Position numbers and translations under genes: made by a program. From Providencia zhijiangensis (GTDB lineage: Bacteria > Pseudomonadota > Gammaproteobacteria > Enterobacterales > Enterobacteriaceae), in assembly GCF_030315915.2 (NCBI RefSeq), contig NZ_CP135990.1, positions 2,914,001 to 2,978,000 on the forward strand: a DNA stretch of 64,000 nucleotides, read 5' to 3'. This document shows positions 26,186 to 35,079 of the stretch, piece after piece. A model generated the notes under the pieces. That model ran no database searches and was not told where the DNA came from. It saw nothing but the letters and a program-made list of their open reading frames with translations. Each line of letters starts with the position of its first letter. The stretch's first letter is position 1.

Positions 26186-26429
26186 CAAAATCACCTCTTA
26201 TTAAAATAACGTCCCCATTGAAATGCATTCTTTTTTAGAGAATAAAATTATGAGTATCGTTAAAAGAATATTATTTACCTGATAATATAAGATTATATTT
26301 ACCTATTAAAATAAAGAATGTAGCGATGAATATCAAATTTAATATCGTGCGAAACTTAGCATAAATTGCTTTTATTTATGCTATTTCTAACGTTTTAAAT
26401 CAGTACTAAAAATATGGCTCAGCCTGATG

Positions 26430-28076
26430 TTAAAACGAATATAACGATGCCACAGACTTACCTAATTTTTTGGCCAGATCGGAAGCGGCGTATCTATCCA
26501 TAACTATCTCAATATAGGCGGCTGAATCCGTCACTTCAGCGTGTTTAATAGCAGCGTCTAATTCATCGCAAGTGGTGACTTTTTGGCAATACCAATCAGT
26601 GCACCCTAATGCCGCTGGCAATTGAGCATAATTCCACTGAGGTAGATCGTTATAATAAGCTTCAGGCTCTTTACATAATAATCGTTCAATTAAATAACCA
26701 TCATTATTAAGCACAAAAATAATCGGCTTTAATCCAAAACGTGCAAACTGACTAATTTCTTGCGCTGTTAATTGATGTGAACCTTCCCCTGTCACTAAGA
26801 TCACCCGCTTATTAGGTGCTGCAATTGCTGCGCCAAATGCTGCTGGCGTTGCCCAACCAATTGATCCCCATAATGTTTGGTTATGAAACTGAGCATCTTT
26901 AGGCAGTAAAGCAAAACCCAAGCCCATTGATGCTGTCCCTGTTTCCGCAATCACAATATCGTCGTCCTTAAACATTTTCTCTAAGCGCGGATACAGATAT
27001 TGTGCGGTAATTTGACCGTTATCACCTTGTCGAGGCTCACCCAATCCTTGAGCCGCAATACCTTGATGCTTTAACGAAGGCGCTAATATTTTCAGTTTAT
27101 CCAATACCTCTTTCATCATCACATTTGGGTAAACCGCTGAACCCACTTTCACCTGATCCGCTAAAATATTAATACGTTGCTCAGGGGAGATAGATGCCGT
27201 AAAACTGCCTGAGTTAAAATCCGTTAATACCGCGCCAATGCCTAAAATACAGTCGCAACTTTCAACAAATTCGCCCACTTGGGCATTCATTAATTTGCCA
27301 TTATAAATTCCCATATACGTCGGGTTGGATTCACTCACAATACTTTTGTCCATAAACATCGTGGCATACGGCAGACCTGTCTTATCAATAATTGCCTGCA
27401 CATCATCCGAATACCCTAAACGCGCCGTCAAAATCCCCGGAATAATACAGGCTTGTTGGCTGGCATTAAGTTTATCTAAAATGGCATTCACTGCGGCATT
27501 GAGTGACTGTGTATCACTTTTCTGTGACTCAGTTTTTTTATGTTTCCCATTGGCAATGACGGGCATCACCGCGTAATCAGATGGGAAGCCCATATAGACG
27601 GGGCGACGTTCTTTTAGGGCTGCTGCAATTAATCGCTCGGTTTCATCAATGCAATTTTCTGGAGTCAATATCGCATGAGCGCAGCTCAAATGCTGACTCA
27701 TTTGATAAAACACATCAAAATCACCATTGCCTAAAGTGTGGTGAACAAGACGATGGTTTTTCTGGACACCACTCGCTGGCATGCCCACCAGATGGAAGAC
27801 AGGTAAATGCTCAGCATAAGACCCCGCAAGACCATTCAACGCACTGAGTTCCCCCACACCAAATGTTGTCGAAAGTGCGGCAACACCTTTGATTCTTGCG
27901 TAACCATCCGCGGCATAAGCGGCATTTAACTCATTACAATTACCAATCCAACGCAATGAGCCACTTTCACAAACGGCATCTTCAATAGGAAAAGCGTAAT
28001 CCCCTGCGACCCCAAAAACTTCGTTGATACCCAGTGCTTGCAAGCGTTCCAGAACATATTCGATAACCGTCTTCAT
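26430..28076 (-). CDS. Indolepyruvate/phenylpyruvate decarboxylase-like, paralogue 2
   Basis: 548 residues, AGGAATTGCATT before the ATG. Clearly homologous to the gene at 23461-25116 over the full length: GVAGDYAFPIEDAVCESG, NCNELNAAYAADGYAR, HHTLGNGDFDVFY, and the same unusual GEGS cofactor motif (VTGEGSHQLTAQEIS) with NNDGYLIER. The middle third differs more than the ends. Expected product is an aromatic or branched aldehyde from a 2-oxo acid, such as indolepyruvate or phenylpyruvate. A LysR gene is divergent across 124 bases and probably controls it. A Fur-like sequence lies in that gap. Confidence 0.88.
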   Translation of the reverse strand: MKTVIEYVLERLQALGINEVFGVAGDYAFPIEDAVCESGSLRWIGNCNELNAAYAADGYARIKGVAALSTTFGVGELSALNGLAGSYAEHLPVFHLVGMPASGVQKNHRLVHHTLGNGDFDVFYQMSQHLSCAHAILTPENCIDETERLIAAALKERRPVYMGFPSDYAVMPVIANGKHKKTESQKSDTQSLNAAVNAILDKLNASQQACIIPGILTARLGYSDDVQAIIDKTGLPYATMFMDKSIVSESNPTYMGIYNGKLMNAQVGEFVESCDCILGIGAVLTDFNSGSFTASISPEQRINILADQVKVGSAVYPNVMMKEVLDKLKILAPSLKHQGIAAQGLGEPRQGDNGQITAQYLYPRLEKMFKDDDIVIAETGTASMGLGFALLPKDAQFHNQTLWGSIGWATPAAFGAAIAAPNKRVILVTGEGSHQLTAQEISQFARFGLKPIIFVLNNDGYLIERLLCKEPEAYYNDLPQWNYAQLPAALGCTDWYCQKVTTCDELDAAIKHAEVTDSAAYIEIVMDRYAASDLAKKLGKSVASLYSF

Positions 28077-28153
28077 AATGCAATTCCTAATAATAATTTA
28101 TGCTGATTATTCAGCTTTGTATTATTACTAGCCCTAATATTGCATTAACGGAA

Positions 28154-28172
28154 ATTATTTATAATCATTATC
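28154..28172. promoter_or_regulatory. Fur-like box between decarboxylase 2 and its LysR gene
   Basis: ATTATTTATAATCATTATC matches 15 of 19 positions of the Fur consensus, with the right half (AATCATTATC) exact. It lies between the divergent starts at 28076 and 28201. The surrounding DNA is AT-rich, so chance is a real alternative. Confidence 0.4.
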
Positions 28173-28200
28173 GCTATAACAAAATGTAATAGAGGTCACG

Positions 28201-29097
28201 ATGGACATTCGAGGATTACGCTATTTTGTCGAAGTAGTACAACAAAATAACTTTAGCCGAGCAGCGGATAAATTATGCGTCACCCAGCCAGCAATCAGCC
28301 GTAGCATTCAAAAATTAGAACAAGAGCTTGAAGTAACCTTACTGATCCGCGAAACCGACGGCGTGAAACTGACCGATGATGGTGAGATTTTATTCCGCCA
28401 TGCTCAGCAAATTCTGGCGCAATTCGACAGTCTTAATAACGCATTAAAAGACAAATCAGGCCCACTCACAGGGATCTTGAAGGTCGGTTTACCCCCTGTA
28501 ATTGCCTCAACCTATTTTGCCGATATCATCATGGCATTTAGTCAGAAATATCCACAAGTCGAATTGCAGATCATTGAATTAAGTTCAAACCATATGATGA
28601 ATGCCATACTCAAAGGAGATGTAGAAACGGCAGCGGTAATGTCTCCATTTGATGAACAACGATTTAATTTATATCGATTTGCGACTGACCGATTGATGCT
28701 ACTCATGAACGAAAAACACCCATTAGCCACTCAAAATAACGTTAAGTTTGCAGAACTTCTGAATGAACCATTTATCTTTTTTCAAGATAGCTTTCGAATT
28801 AATGAACTAGTTGTTAGTGCGTGCGGGATCTATGGCAAAAAACCAATTATTGCAGGACGCAGTGGGCATTTAGATCTTGTGATGGCGATGGTGCGCGCAG
28901 GAGTTGGTATCACCTTACTCCCTGAAAGTATGTGGAAAAAGAATCATATTGAGGGGCTTTCCATTATTCCAGTGACGGAGCCTGTTCTAGCCTATGAGCT
29001 GGCTCTAGCAACTTTGAAAGAATCCCATCCAAGTCGTCGGGCTACGGCATGGATCGAGTTAGCGCTGGAAATGTTGAATATGCCCTCATCATTATGA
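28201..29097 (+). CDS. LysR-family regulator divergent from decarboxylase 2
   Basis: 298 residues, AGAGGTCACG before the ATG. N-terminal winged helix-turn-helix (MDIRGLRYFVEVVQQNNFSR, then TQPAISRSIQKLEQ) and an effector domain (SGPLTGILKVGLPPVIASTY), close in style to CynR/NAC-type regulators. The divergent arrangement with the decarboxylase gene across 124 bases is the usual LysR layout, so the target is probably that gene and itself. The effector may be an aromatic 2-oxo acid (inference). Confidence 0.87.
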   Translation: MDIRGLRYFVEVVQQNNFSRAADKLCVTQPAISRSIQKLEQELEVTLLIRETDGVKLTDDGEILFRHAQQILAQFDSLNNALKDKSGPLTGILKVGLPPVIASTYFADIIMAFSQKYPQVELQIIELSSNHMMNAILKGDVETAAVMSPFDEQRFNLYRFATDRLMLLMNEKHPLATQNNVKFAELLNEPFIFFQDSFRINELVVSACGIYGKKPIIAGRSGHLDLVMAMVRAGVGITLLPESMWKKNHIEGLSIIPVTEPVLAYELALATLKESHPSRRATAWIELALEMLNMPSSL

Positions 29098-29229
29098 ACA
29101 ATTATAATGAGTTACAACTGAATAGCCACCGACTTGATAGACCCTTTAAGTTAGACAAGCTTGTTTTAGGAAGATATGTTGAGAATAACGCAACATGCAG
29201 AAATTGAAAGAGAAATGCGAAATTTTATC

Positions 29230-29253
29230 GGTGCCAGTTAAATAACCGACACC
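29230..29253 (-). terminator. Hairpin just after rlmF
   Basis: GGTGCCAGTTA (29230-29240) pairs with TAACCGACACC (29243-29253), 9 of 11 pairs, directly after the rlmF stop on the minus strand. The following bases are AT-rich but not a pure T-run. Confidence 0.45.
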
Positions 29254-29260
29254 AGAGAAA

Positions 29261-30271
29261 TTAACGCCAGCGTTCTGCCGCCCAGGCGACCTGCTGTTGT
29301 GCGTCGTGGAAAGTCCAGGCCACGAAGCGACTGATTTTTTGCCCCTGTGCCATTTCAATGGTACGGACTTCCGCCGCCCCCACCAGCTTCAACGCATGAT
29401 AAATCGAAGGCAGGGTCGTGCTTTTAGAAATCAACGAGGTAAACCACAGGCAGTTTTGTGCTAGGCTAACGCTCTCCTCTACCATTTTACGTACAAAGGC
29501 TTCTTCACCGCCTTCACACCATAGCTCTTTATTTTTTCCACCAAAGTTCTGTACCGGCGTGTCGGCTACCTCGCCTTTACCCAGCTTGTGCAGCTTGCGG
29601 CGGGTGCTGGCTTGCGCTTCCTGTTCAGAGCTATGGAACGGAGGATTACACATTGTGGCATCAAATTTCTCCGCCACACCGATGATACCGTTCAAAATAG
29701 ATTCAGGTTGTTTTTGCAAACGCAGACGCACGCCGTTTCTCAGCGTCGGATTCATCTCCACGATCATTTTGGCCGCATTGAGCGATACTGGTTCAACCTC
29801 CGAACCAGTAAAACGCCAACCGTATTCACGCAGGCCAATGATCGGATAAATACAGTTGGCACCAACGCCCACATCAAGGATTGCCACGCCTTTACCACGA
29901 GGGATCTCACCGCCGTTGCTGGTCGCCAGCAGGTCAGCCAGATGGTGTAAATAGTCGGCACGCCCAGGGATCGGAGGGCACAGATAACCGGCGGGAATGT
30001 CCCAGTGTTCGATGCCATAAAAATGTTGCAGCAACGCACGGTTGAGCATTTTAACCGCCGTAGGATCGGCAAAATCTACCGAGATGTCGCCCCATGCGTT
30101 CGGTTTGACGAACGGCTCCAGTGCAGGACAACTGGCGATCAACGCCGGGAAATCATAGCGCGAGCGATGACGGTTACGCGGGTGCAAACCGCTTTTCTGC
30201 TGCGGGAAGGTTTTCTTTTTTTCCACCGTGACGGGCTCTCTTAAAGGTATTTCTGACGCGTACGATACCAT
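29261..30271 (-). CDS. rlmF: 23S rRNA m6A1618 methyltransferase RlmF, probably imported
   Basis: 336 residues from the first ATG, at 30271; the longer frame starts with TTG inside a repeat remnant. RlmF (YbiN) methylates A1618 of 23S rRNA using S-adenosylmethionine. Blocks shared with E. coli RlmF as remembered: GLHPRNRHRSRYD, CPPIPGRADYLHHLADLL, LDVGVGANCIYP, YGWRFTGSE, the catalytic NPPF in ATMCNPPFHSS, NFGGKNKELWCEGGE and MAQGQKISRFVAW. The gene is visibly GC-rich: two 60-base lines sampled inside it are 57% and 63% GC, against about 38% in a neighbouring gene line. Together with the flanking repeat remnant this points to horizontal acquisition. Confidence 0.93.
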   Translation of the reverse strand: MVSYASEIPLREPVTVEKKKTFPQQKSGLHPRNRHRSRYDFPALIASCPALEPFVKPNAWGDISVDFADPTAVKMLNRALLQHFYGIEHWDIPAGYLCPPIPGRADYLHHLADLLATSNGGEIPRGKGVAILDVGVGANCIYPIIGLREYGWRFTGSEVEPVSLNAAKMIVEMNPTLRNGVRLRLQKQPESILNGIIGVAEKFDATMCNPPFHSSEQEAQASTRRKLHKLGKGEVADTPVQNFGGKNKELWCEGGEEAFVRKMVEESVSLAQNCLWFTSLISKSTTLPSIYHALKLVGAAEVRTIEMAQGQKISRFVAWTFHDAQQQVAWAAERWR

Positions 30272-30296
30272 ATACCCTAGAGCTTTCAAGTTGCAG
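30271..30296. repeat. Remnant of an enterobacterial palindromic/MITE-type repeat
   Basis: TATACCCTAGAGCTTTCAAG followed by TTGCAG resembles the terminal part of a dispersed repeat that I recall as common in Serratia, Yersinia and Photorhabdus intergenic regions (TATACCCTAA...TTCGAGTTGCAG type). It abuts the 5' end of rlmF. No complete second arm was seen. Confidence 0.45.
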
Positions 30297-30636
30297 CTAA
30301 CAGCTCGGGATGAGACCGTATTAAGCCTGCATTCAGAGTTTATACCGGAATATCCTGCTTGTTATATTGCTTTCTTCTTTTAGCTCAATGACCGGGCATC
30401 GACTTAATCGACGTAACTGCTTCAACTCTTGTAACTTAGCTCACCCGCTGCTCAATAACATTGCGAGGTAAATTCCCCGTTATTAGCAGTACAAGTTTTT
30501 CCTTAACTGGGCTACTATGAGGGTCGCAAACGCCCTTTCAACTTTCCGCGAATTCACCCTAACAACAAGATAAAATAGCGTTTACGCCGAAAGTCAAAAG
30601 CCCATAAATACATCAAATATTCAACAAGTTAAACAC
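30297..30636. other. Gap between rlmF and mutS
   Basis: 340 bases holding the mutS promoter region and decayed sequence next to the repeat remnant. No ORF or strong hairpin recognised. Confidence 0.4.
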
Positions 30637-33204
30637 ATGACAGAAAATCAAAGTTTCGAATCCCATACGCCGATGATGCAGCAGTACTTAAAACTCAAAG
30701 CACAACATCCCGATATTTTGCTGTTTTATCGTATGGGGGATTTTTACGAACTGTTCTTTGATGATGCTAAAAAAGCCTCTCAGTTACTGGATATTTCTCT
30801 CACCAAGCGTGGTCAATCTGCCGGTCAACCTATCCCGATGGCGGGCGTTCCTCACCATGCAGCCGAAAACTATTTAGCCCGATTGGTACAGATGGGAGAA
30901 TCTGTCGCCATTTGCGAGCAAATTGGTGATCCTGCCACCAGCAAAGGCCCTGTTGAGCGCCAAGTAGTACGTATTGTCACACCGGGTACCATCACCGATG
31001 AAGCCTTACTCAATGAACGCCAAGACAACTTACTGGCAGCGGTATGGCAAGAGCCTCAAGGCTATGGCTTTGCGACCTTAGATATCGCATCAGGTCGTTT
31101 TATCATCAGTGAAATTGATGATGAAGAGTCATTAAAAGCCGAGCTTCAGCGTACCCGCCCAGCGGAATTACTCTATCCTGAAGATTTCGCTAGCATGTCA
31201 TTGATTGAGCTGAATAAAGGCTTACGCCGTCGCCCATTATGGGAATATGAATTAGACACGGCAAAACAGCAATTAAACCTGCAATTTGGCACCAAAGATT
31301 TAATCGGGTTTGGCGTTGAAAATGCCCACAAAGCCTTACGTGCTGCGGGTTGTTTGCTGCAATATGTGAAAGATACGCAACGAACTGCACTGCCGCATAT
31401 TCGTAGCATTATCATGGAAAAACAACAAGATAATGTGATTTTAGATGCAGCAACTCGCCGAAATTTAGAACTAACCCAAAACCTTGCTGGGGGCACCGAA
31501 AATACCCTTGCCGCGATCTTAGACAAGTGTGTCACCCCAATGGGAAGCCGTATGCTAAAACGCTGGCTGCATACCCCATTGCGTAACCTCTCCGTGTTGA
31601 ACAACCGCCAGCAAGCCATTGGTGCACTGCAACAATACGGCTTTGAGCTACAACCGTTCCTTCGCCAGATTGGTGATTTAGAACGAGTGCTCGCTCGTCT
31701 CGCATTACGCTCAGCGCGCCCTCGCGACTTAACGCGTATGCGCCATGCATTCCAGCAATATCATGATATTCACCAAATTCTAGCGCAATCAGATTGCGGC
31801 TACCTCGGTGCACTAACGCAACGTATTGGTCAATTCGATGAGTTGCAAACCCTACTGGAAAAATCGATTGTCGATGCACCTCCAGTTTTAGTCCGTGATG
31901 GCGGCGTCATTGCCCCTGGCTACAACAGCGAACTCGATGAATGGCGCGCATTGGCAGACGGAGCAACAGATTACCTCGATCGCTTAGAAATTCGTGAGCG
32001 TGAAAAACTGGGTATCGATACCCTAAAAGTGGGCTATAACGCGGTACATGGTTACTACATTCAAGTGAGTCGTGGACAAAGCCACCTTACGCCAATTCAT
32101 TATGTTCGTCGCCAAACGCTGAAAAATGCGGAGCGCTACATTATCCCTGAATTGAAAGAGTATGAAGATAAAGTACTGACATCAAAAGGTAAAGCGCTCG
32201 CTATCGAAAAAGCCTTGTATGATGAATTGTTCGATATGCTGCTACCGCATTTAGCTGCGTTACAAACCAGTGCCGAAGCGCTGGCTGAGTTGGATGTCCT
32301 CTCCACCCTCGCAGAGCGTGCAGACACCCTCGGTTATGCCTGTCCTCAATTAACAGACAAGCCCGGTATTCAAATTACTGAAGGTCGTCATCCGGTTGTC
32401 GAGCAAGTGCTTAGTGAGCCTTTTATTTCTAACCCGCTGTCTCTTTCTCCGCAACGCCGCTTGCTGATCATTACAGGCCCCAATATGGGCGGTAAAAGTA
32501 CCTATATGCGCCAAACTGCCCTGATCACCTTACTGGCTTATATCGGGAGTTTTGTGCCAGCCAGTAAAGCCGTCATTGGGCCTATTGACCGTATTTTTAC
32601 GCGCGTTGGAGCCTCTGATGACCTCGCTTCAGGACGATCAACCTTCATGGTAGAGATGACTGAAACTGCGAATATTCTGCATAATGCCACTGAACACAGC
32701 TTAGTGTTGATGGATGAAATTGGTCGCGGCACATCTACCTATGATGGGCTTTCTTTAGCGTGGGCATGTGCAGAGAACTTAGTCAATCGCATCAAAGCGA
32801 TGACCTTATTTGCGACTCACTATTTTGAATTAACCACCTTACCGGAAAAATTGGAAGGTGCGGTCAATATTCACCTCGATGCGATTGAACACGGTGATAC
32901 CATCGCCTTTATGCATAATGTGCAAGACGGTGCGGCAAGCAAGAGTTACGGTTTAGCCGTTGCTTCACTGGCTGGCGTCCCAAAAGAAGTGATCAAACGC
33001 GCGAAGCAAAAACTCAAAGAGCTAGAAGTTATCTCCAATAATGCCAATGCGAGTCATGTGGATAGCGCTCAGCTGAGCTTCTTAGGGACTGTGGAAGAAG
33101 AACCATCCCCAGTATTAGCCGCTTTAGAGGAAATCGACCCTGACAAACTAACTCCACGCCAAGCCCTTGATTGGTTATATCGTTTAAAGGAAATGGATAA
33201 GTAG
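30637..33204 (+). CDS. mutS: DNA mismatch repair protein MutS
   Basis: 855 residues, the usual length. MutS binds base mismatches and small loops and starts methyl-directed repair with MutL. The mismatch-contacting Phe and Glu lie in [12 protein letters not shown] near residue 36. The ATPase domain has Walker [14 protein letters not shown] near residue 615, Walker [11 protein letters not shown] and the conserved [21 protein letters not shown] and dimer-contact segments. The C-terminal tetramerisation motif ([20 protein letters not shown]) is intact. miaE starts two bases after its stop, an arrangement not found in E. coli, which lacks miaE. Confidence 0.98.
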   Translation: MTENQSFESHTPMMQQYLKLKAQHPDILLFYRMGDFYELFFDDAKKASQLLDISLTKRGQSAGQPIPMAGVPHHAAENYLARLVQMGESVAICEQIGDPATSKGPVERQVVRIVTPGTITDEALLNERQDNLLAAVWQEPQGYGFATLDIASGRFIISEIDDEESLKAELQRTRPAELLYPEDFASMSLIELNKGLRRRPLWEYELDTAKQQLNLQFGTKDLIGFGVENAHKALRAAGCLLQYVKDTQRTALPHIRSIIMEKQQDNVILDAATRRNLELTQNLAGGTENTLAAILDKCVTPMGSRMLKRWLHTPLRNLSVLNNRQQAIGALQQYGFELQPFLRQIGDLERVLARLALRSARPRDLTRMRHAFQQYHDIHQILAQSDCGYLGALTQRIGQFDELQTLLEKSIVDAPPVLVRDGGVIAPGYNSELDEWRALADGATDYLDRLEIREREKLGIDTLKVGYNAVHGYYIQVSRGQSHLTPIHYVRRQTLKNAERYIIPELKEYEDKVLTSKGKALAIEKALYDELFDMLLPHLAALQTSAEALAELDVLSTLAERADTLGYACPQLTDKPGIQITEGRHPVVEQVLSEPFISNPLSLSPQRRLLIITGPNMGGKSTYMRQTALITLLAYIGSFVPASKAVIGPIDRIFTRVGASDDLASGRSTFMVEMTETANILHNATEHSLVLMDEIGRGTSTYDGLSLAWACAENLVNRIKAMTLFATHYFELTTLPEKLEGAVNIHLDAIEHGDTIAFMHNVQDGAASKSYGLAVASLAGVPKEVIKRAKQKLKELEVISNNANASHVDSAQLSFLGTVEEEPSPVLAALEEIDPDKLTPRQALDWLYRLKEMDK

Positions 33205-33205
33205 C

Positions 33206-33970
33206 ATGGATGAGTACGCTGAATTACTAGCGCCAATTAAACAATTTTTGCAGTGTGAAACGCCCGATGCGTGGATCCACAAAGCCAGTCAACCTGAAAA
33301 TTTACCAACGATTTTGAAGGATCATCTGCTGTGTGAATTAAAAGCCGCGCAAAGTGCCATGTTTTTAATTCGCAAATATGCAGTGGATAAAGAAAGTGCG
33401 GCGATTTTATTAGAGTGGTTCAAACCCTATGAAGCCTTTGCGTATGATCGCATTGGTGATGTTCACACATTGAAAAATAAGAACCAAATCTCAAAACAGA
33501 TCCTAGCGAAAAAACAGTCTCCATATAGCCAAGATTTGATTGATAAAATGGTGTTGTTAATCAAAGAGGAATTGCACCATTTTTACCAAGTGCTAGAAAT
33601 TATGCATCAACGGAACATTGCGTATGATGGGATCACCGCAGGTCGCTACGCGAAAGGGTTATTCAGTCATTTAGACCCTCATGATCCGAAAACTTTGGTA
33701 GATAAGCTCATCATTGGGGCTTATATTGAAGCGCGCTCTTGCGAGCGGTTTGCTAAATTGGCGCCACACTTGGATGAGCAACTTGCCAATTTTTATACCT
33801 CATTACTGCGTTCAGAGGCGCGCCATTATCAGGATTATCTGCAACTTGCTCAGTTGATTAGTAAAACAGATATCACTGAGCGTGTGCGTTTTTATGGGGA
33901 AGTTGAGGCTAAGTTGATTTTAATGCCTGATGAAGACTTTAAGTTCCACAGCGGCGTACCGATTAATTAG
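33206..33970 (+). CDS. miaE: tRNA 2-methylthio-N6-isopentenyladenosine hydroxylase MiaE
   Basis: 254 residues. MiaE is a ferritin-like non-haem diiron monooxygenase that hydroxylates ms2i6A37 to ms2io6A37 in tRNAs reading UNN codons, using oxygen. Carboxylate/histidine ligands appear in two sets: CELKAAQSAM and EELHHFYQVLE, then EARSCERFAKL and SEARHYQDYL, the spacing expected for two ExxH-type helix pairs. AAGGAAATGG at the end of mutS supplies the ribosome binding site, so it is translated with mutS. Confidence 0.95.
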   Translation: MDEYAELLAPIKQFLQCETPDAWIHKASQPENLPTILKDHLLCELKAAQSAMFLIRKYAVDKESAAILLEWFKPYEAFAYDRIGDVHTLKNKNQISKQILAKKQSPYSQDLIDKMVLLIKEELHHFYQVLEIMHQRNIAYDGITAGRYAKGLFSHLDPHDPKTLVDKLIIGAYIEARSCERFAKLAPHLDEQLANFYTSLLRSEARHYQDYLQLAQLISKTDITERVRFYGEVEAKLILMPDEDFKFHSGVPIN

Positions 33971-33989
33971 CTCCACCAACTAAAAAGAA

Positions 33990-34020
33990 AAGCCCCTGTT
34001 ATCAACGAAAACAGGGGCTT
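33990..34020. terminator. Bidirectional terminator between miaE and rpoS
   Basis: Perfect 11-bp stem AAGCCCCTGTT / AACAGGGGCTT. On the minus strand it is followed by TTCTTTTTAG, giving rpoS a good intrinsic terminator; on the plus strand the T content is lower. Confidence 0.9.
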
Positions 34021-34041
34021 CATGTGTTTTAACACGGCAGA

Positions 34042-35028
34042 TTACATATTGAATAACGCTTCCAGCGTTAAATCTTCGCCTTGTAAAATATCTTTTAAAC
34101 GTCTTAAACCTTCTACCTGAATTTGACGAACTCTTTCACGAGTGAGCCCAATTTCGCGCCCAACCTCTTCCAGAGTTTCCGCTTCATATCCCAACAAACC
34201 AAAACGGCGCGCTAAAACTTCACGTTGCTTCGGATTGAGTTCATATAACCACTTAACGATATTTTCTTTTAAGTTGTTATCTTGGATAGTGTTTTCAGGC
34301 CCTGAATCATTATCATCCGATAATACTTCCAGCAGTGACTTCTCAGAATCCCCAGCAATAGGCGTATCAACCGATGTAATGCGCTCATTTAAACGTAGCA
34401 TTCGGCTAACATCTTCAACAGGTTTATCTAATTGCTCAGCTATCTCTTCAGGACTTGGCTCGTGATCGAGCTTTTGAGCAAGTTCACGGGCTGTACGAAG
34501 GTATATATTGAGTTCTTTGACGATATGAATCGGTAGGCGGATTGTTCGGGTTTGATTCATGATAGCGCGTTCAATCGTTTGACGGATCCACCAAGTCGCA
34601 TACGTTGAAAAACGGAAGCCTTTTTCGGGATCAAACTTTTCAACTGCACGAATCAACCCAAGATTTCCTTCTTCGATCAAATCGAGTAAGGCAAGACCTC
34701 GGTTGTTATAACGGCGAGATATTTTTACCACTAAGCGAAGGTTGCTTTCTATCATGCGCTGACGCGATGCCACATCTCCCCGAAGGGCTCTGCGAGCATA
34801 GAAAACTTCTTCCTCTGCGGTGAGGAGTGGAGAGAATCCAATTTCACTGAGATAAATTTGGGTTGCGTCCAAAACACGTTGACTCGCGCTTTGGAGTAAT
34901 TCCGTTTCTTCATCCAGTTCTGAAACTAGATCCTCTTCTTTGAATTGACTCTCATCAAATGCTTCATCCATCGCATTTTCATCGAGGTCATTATACAACT
35001 CGTTAACTTTCAGCGAACTTTGGCTCAT
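34042..35028 (-). CDS. rpoS: RNA polymerase sigma factor RpoS
   Basis: 328 residues. The stationary-phase and general stress sigma factor. Region 1.2 ([20 protein letters not shown]), region 2 ([20 protein letters not shown], then [20 protein letters not shown]), region 3 ([19 protein letters not shown]-type segment) and region 4.2 ([20 protein letters not shown]) are all intact, so it is expected to be functional. GGAGTCACTG precedes the ATG. It follows nlpD in the same orientation with 51 bases between; in E. coli the main rpoS promoter lies inside nlpD, and the same is likely here. Confidence 0.98.
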   Translation of the reverse strand: MSQSSLKVNELYNDLDENAMDEAFDESQFKEEDLVSELDEETELLQSASQRVLDATQIYLSEIGFSPLLTAEEEVFYARRALRGDVASRQRMIESNLRLVVKISRRYNNRGLALLDLIEEGNLGLIRAVEKFDPEKGFRFSTYATWWIRQTIERAIMNQTRTIRLPIHIVKELNIYLRTARELAQKLDHEPSPEEIAEQLDKPVEDVSRMLRLNERITSVDTPIAGDSEKSLLEVLSDDNDSGPENTIQDNNLKENIVKWLYELNPKQREVLARRFGLLGYEAETLEEVGREIGLTRERVRQIQVEGLRRLKDILQGEDLTLEALFNM

Positions 35029-35079
35029 CAGTGACTCCGACCCAAGATAATGAGGACGGAATGTGTCACTCCGCCCAGT

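Noticed and set aside
30271-30289. Longer N-terminus for RlmF starting at 30289
   Set aside because: It begins with TTG inside the repeat remnant and has no ribosome binding site; the first ATG at 30271 is used instead.
31173-31619. 148-codon ORF opposite mutS
   Set aside because: Fully covered by conserved mutS coding sequence; no homology or ribosome binding site.
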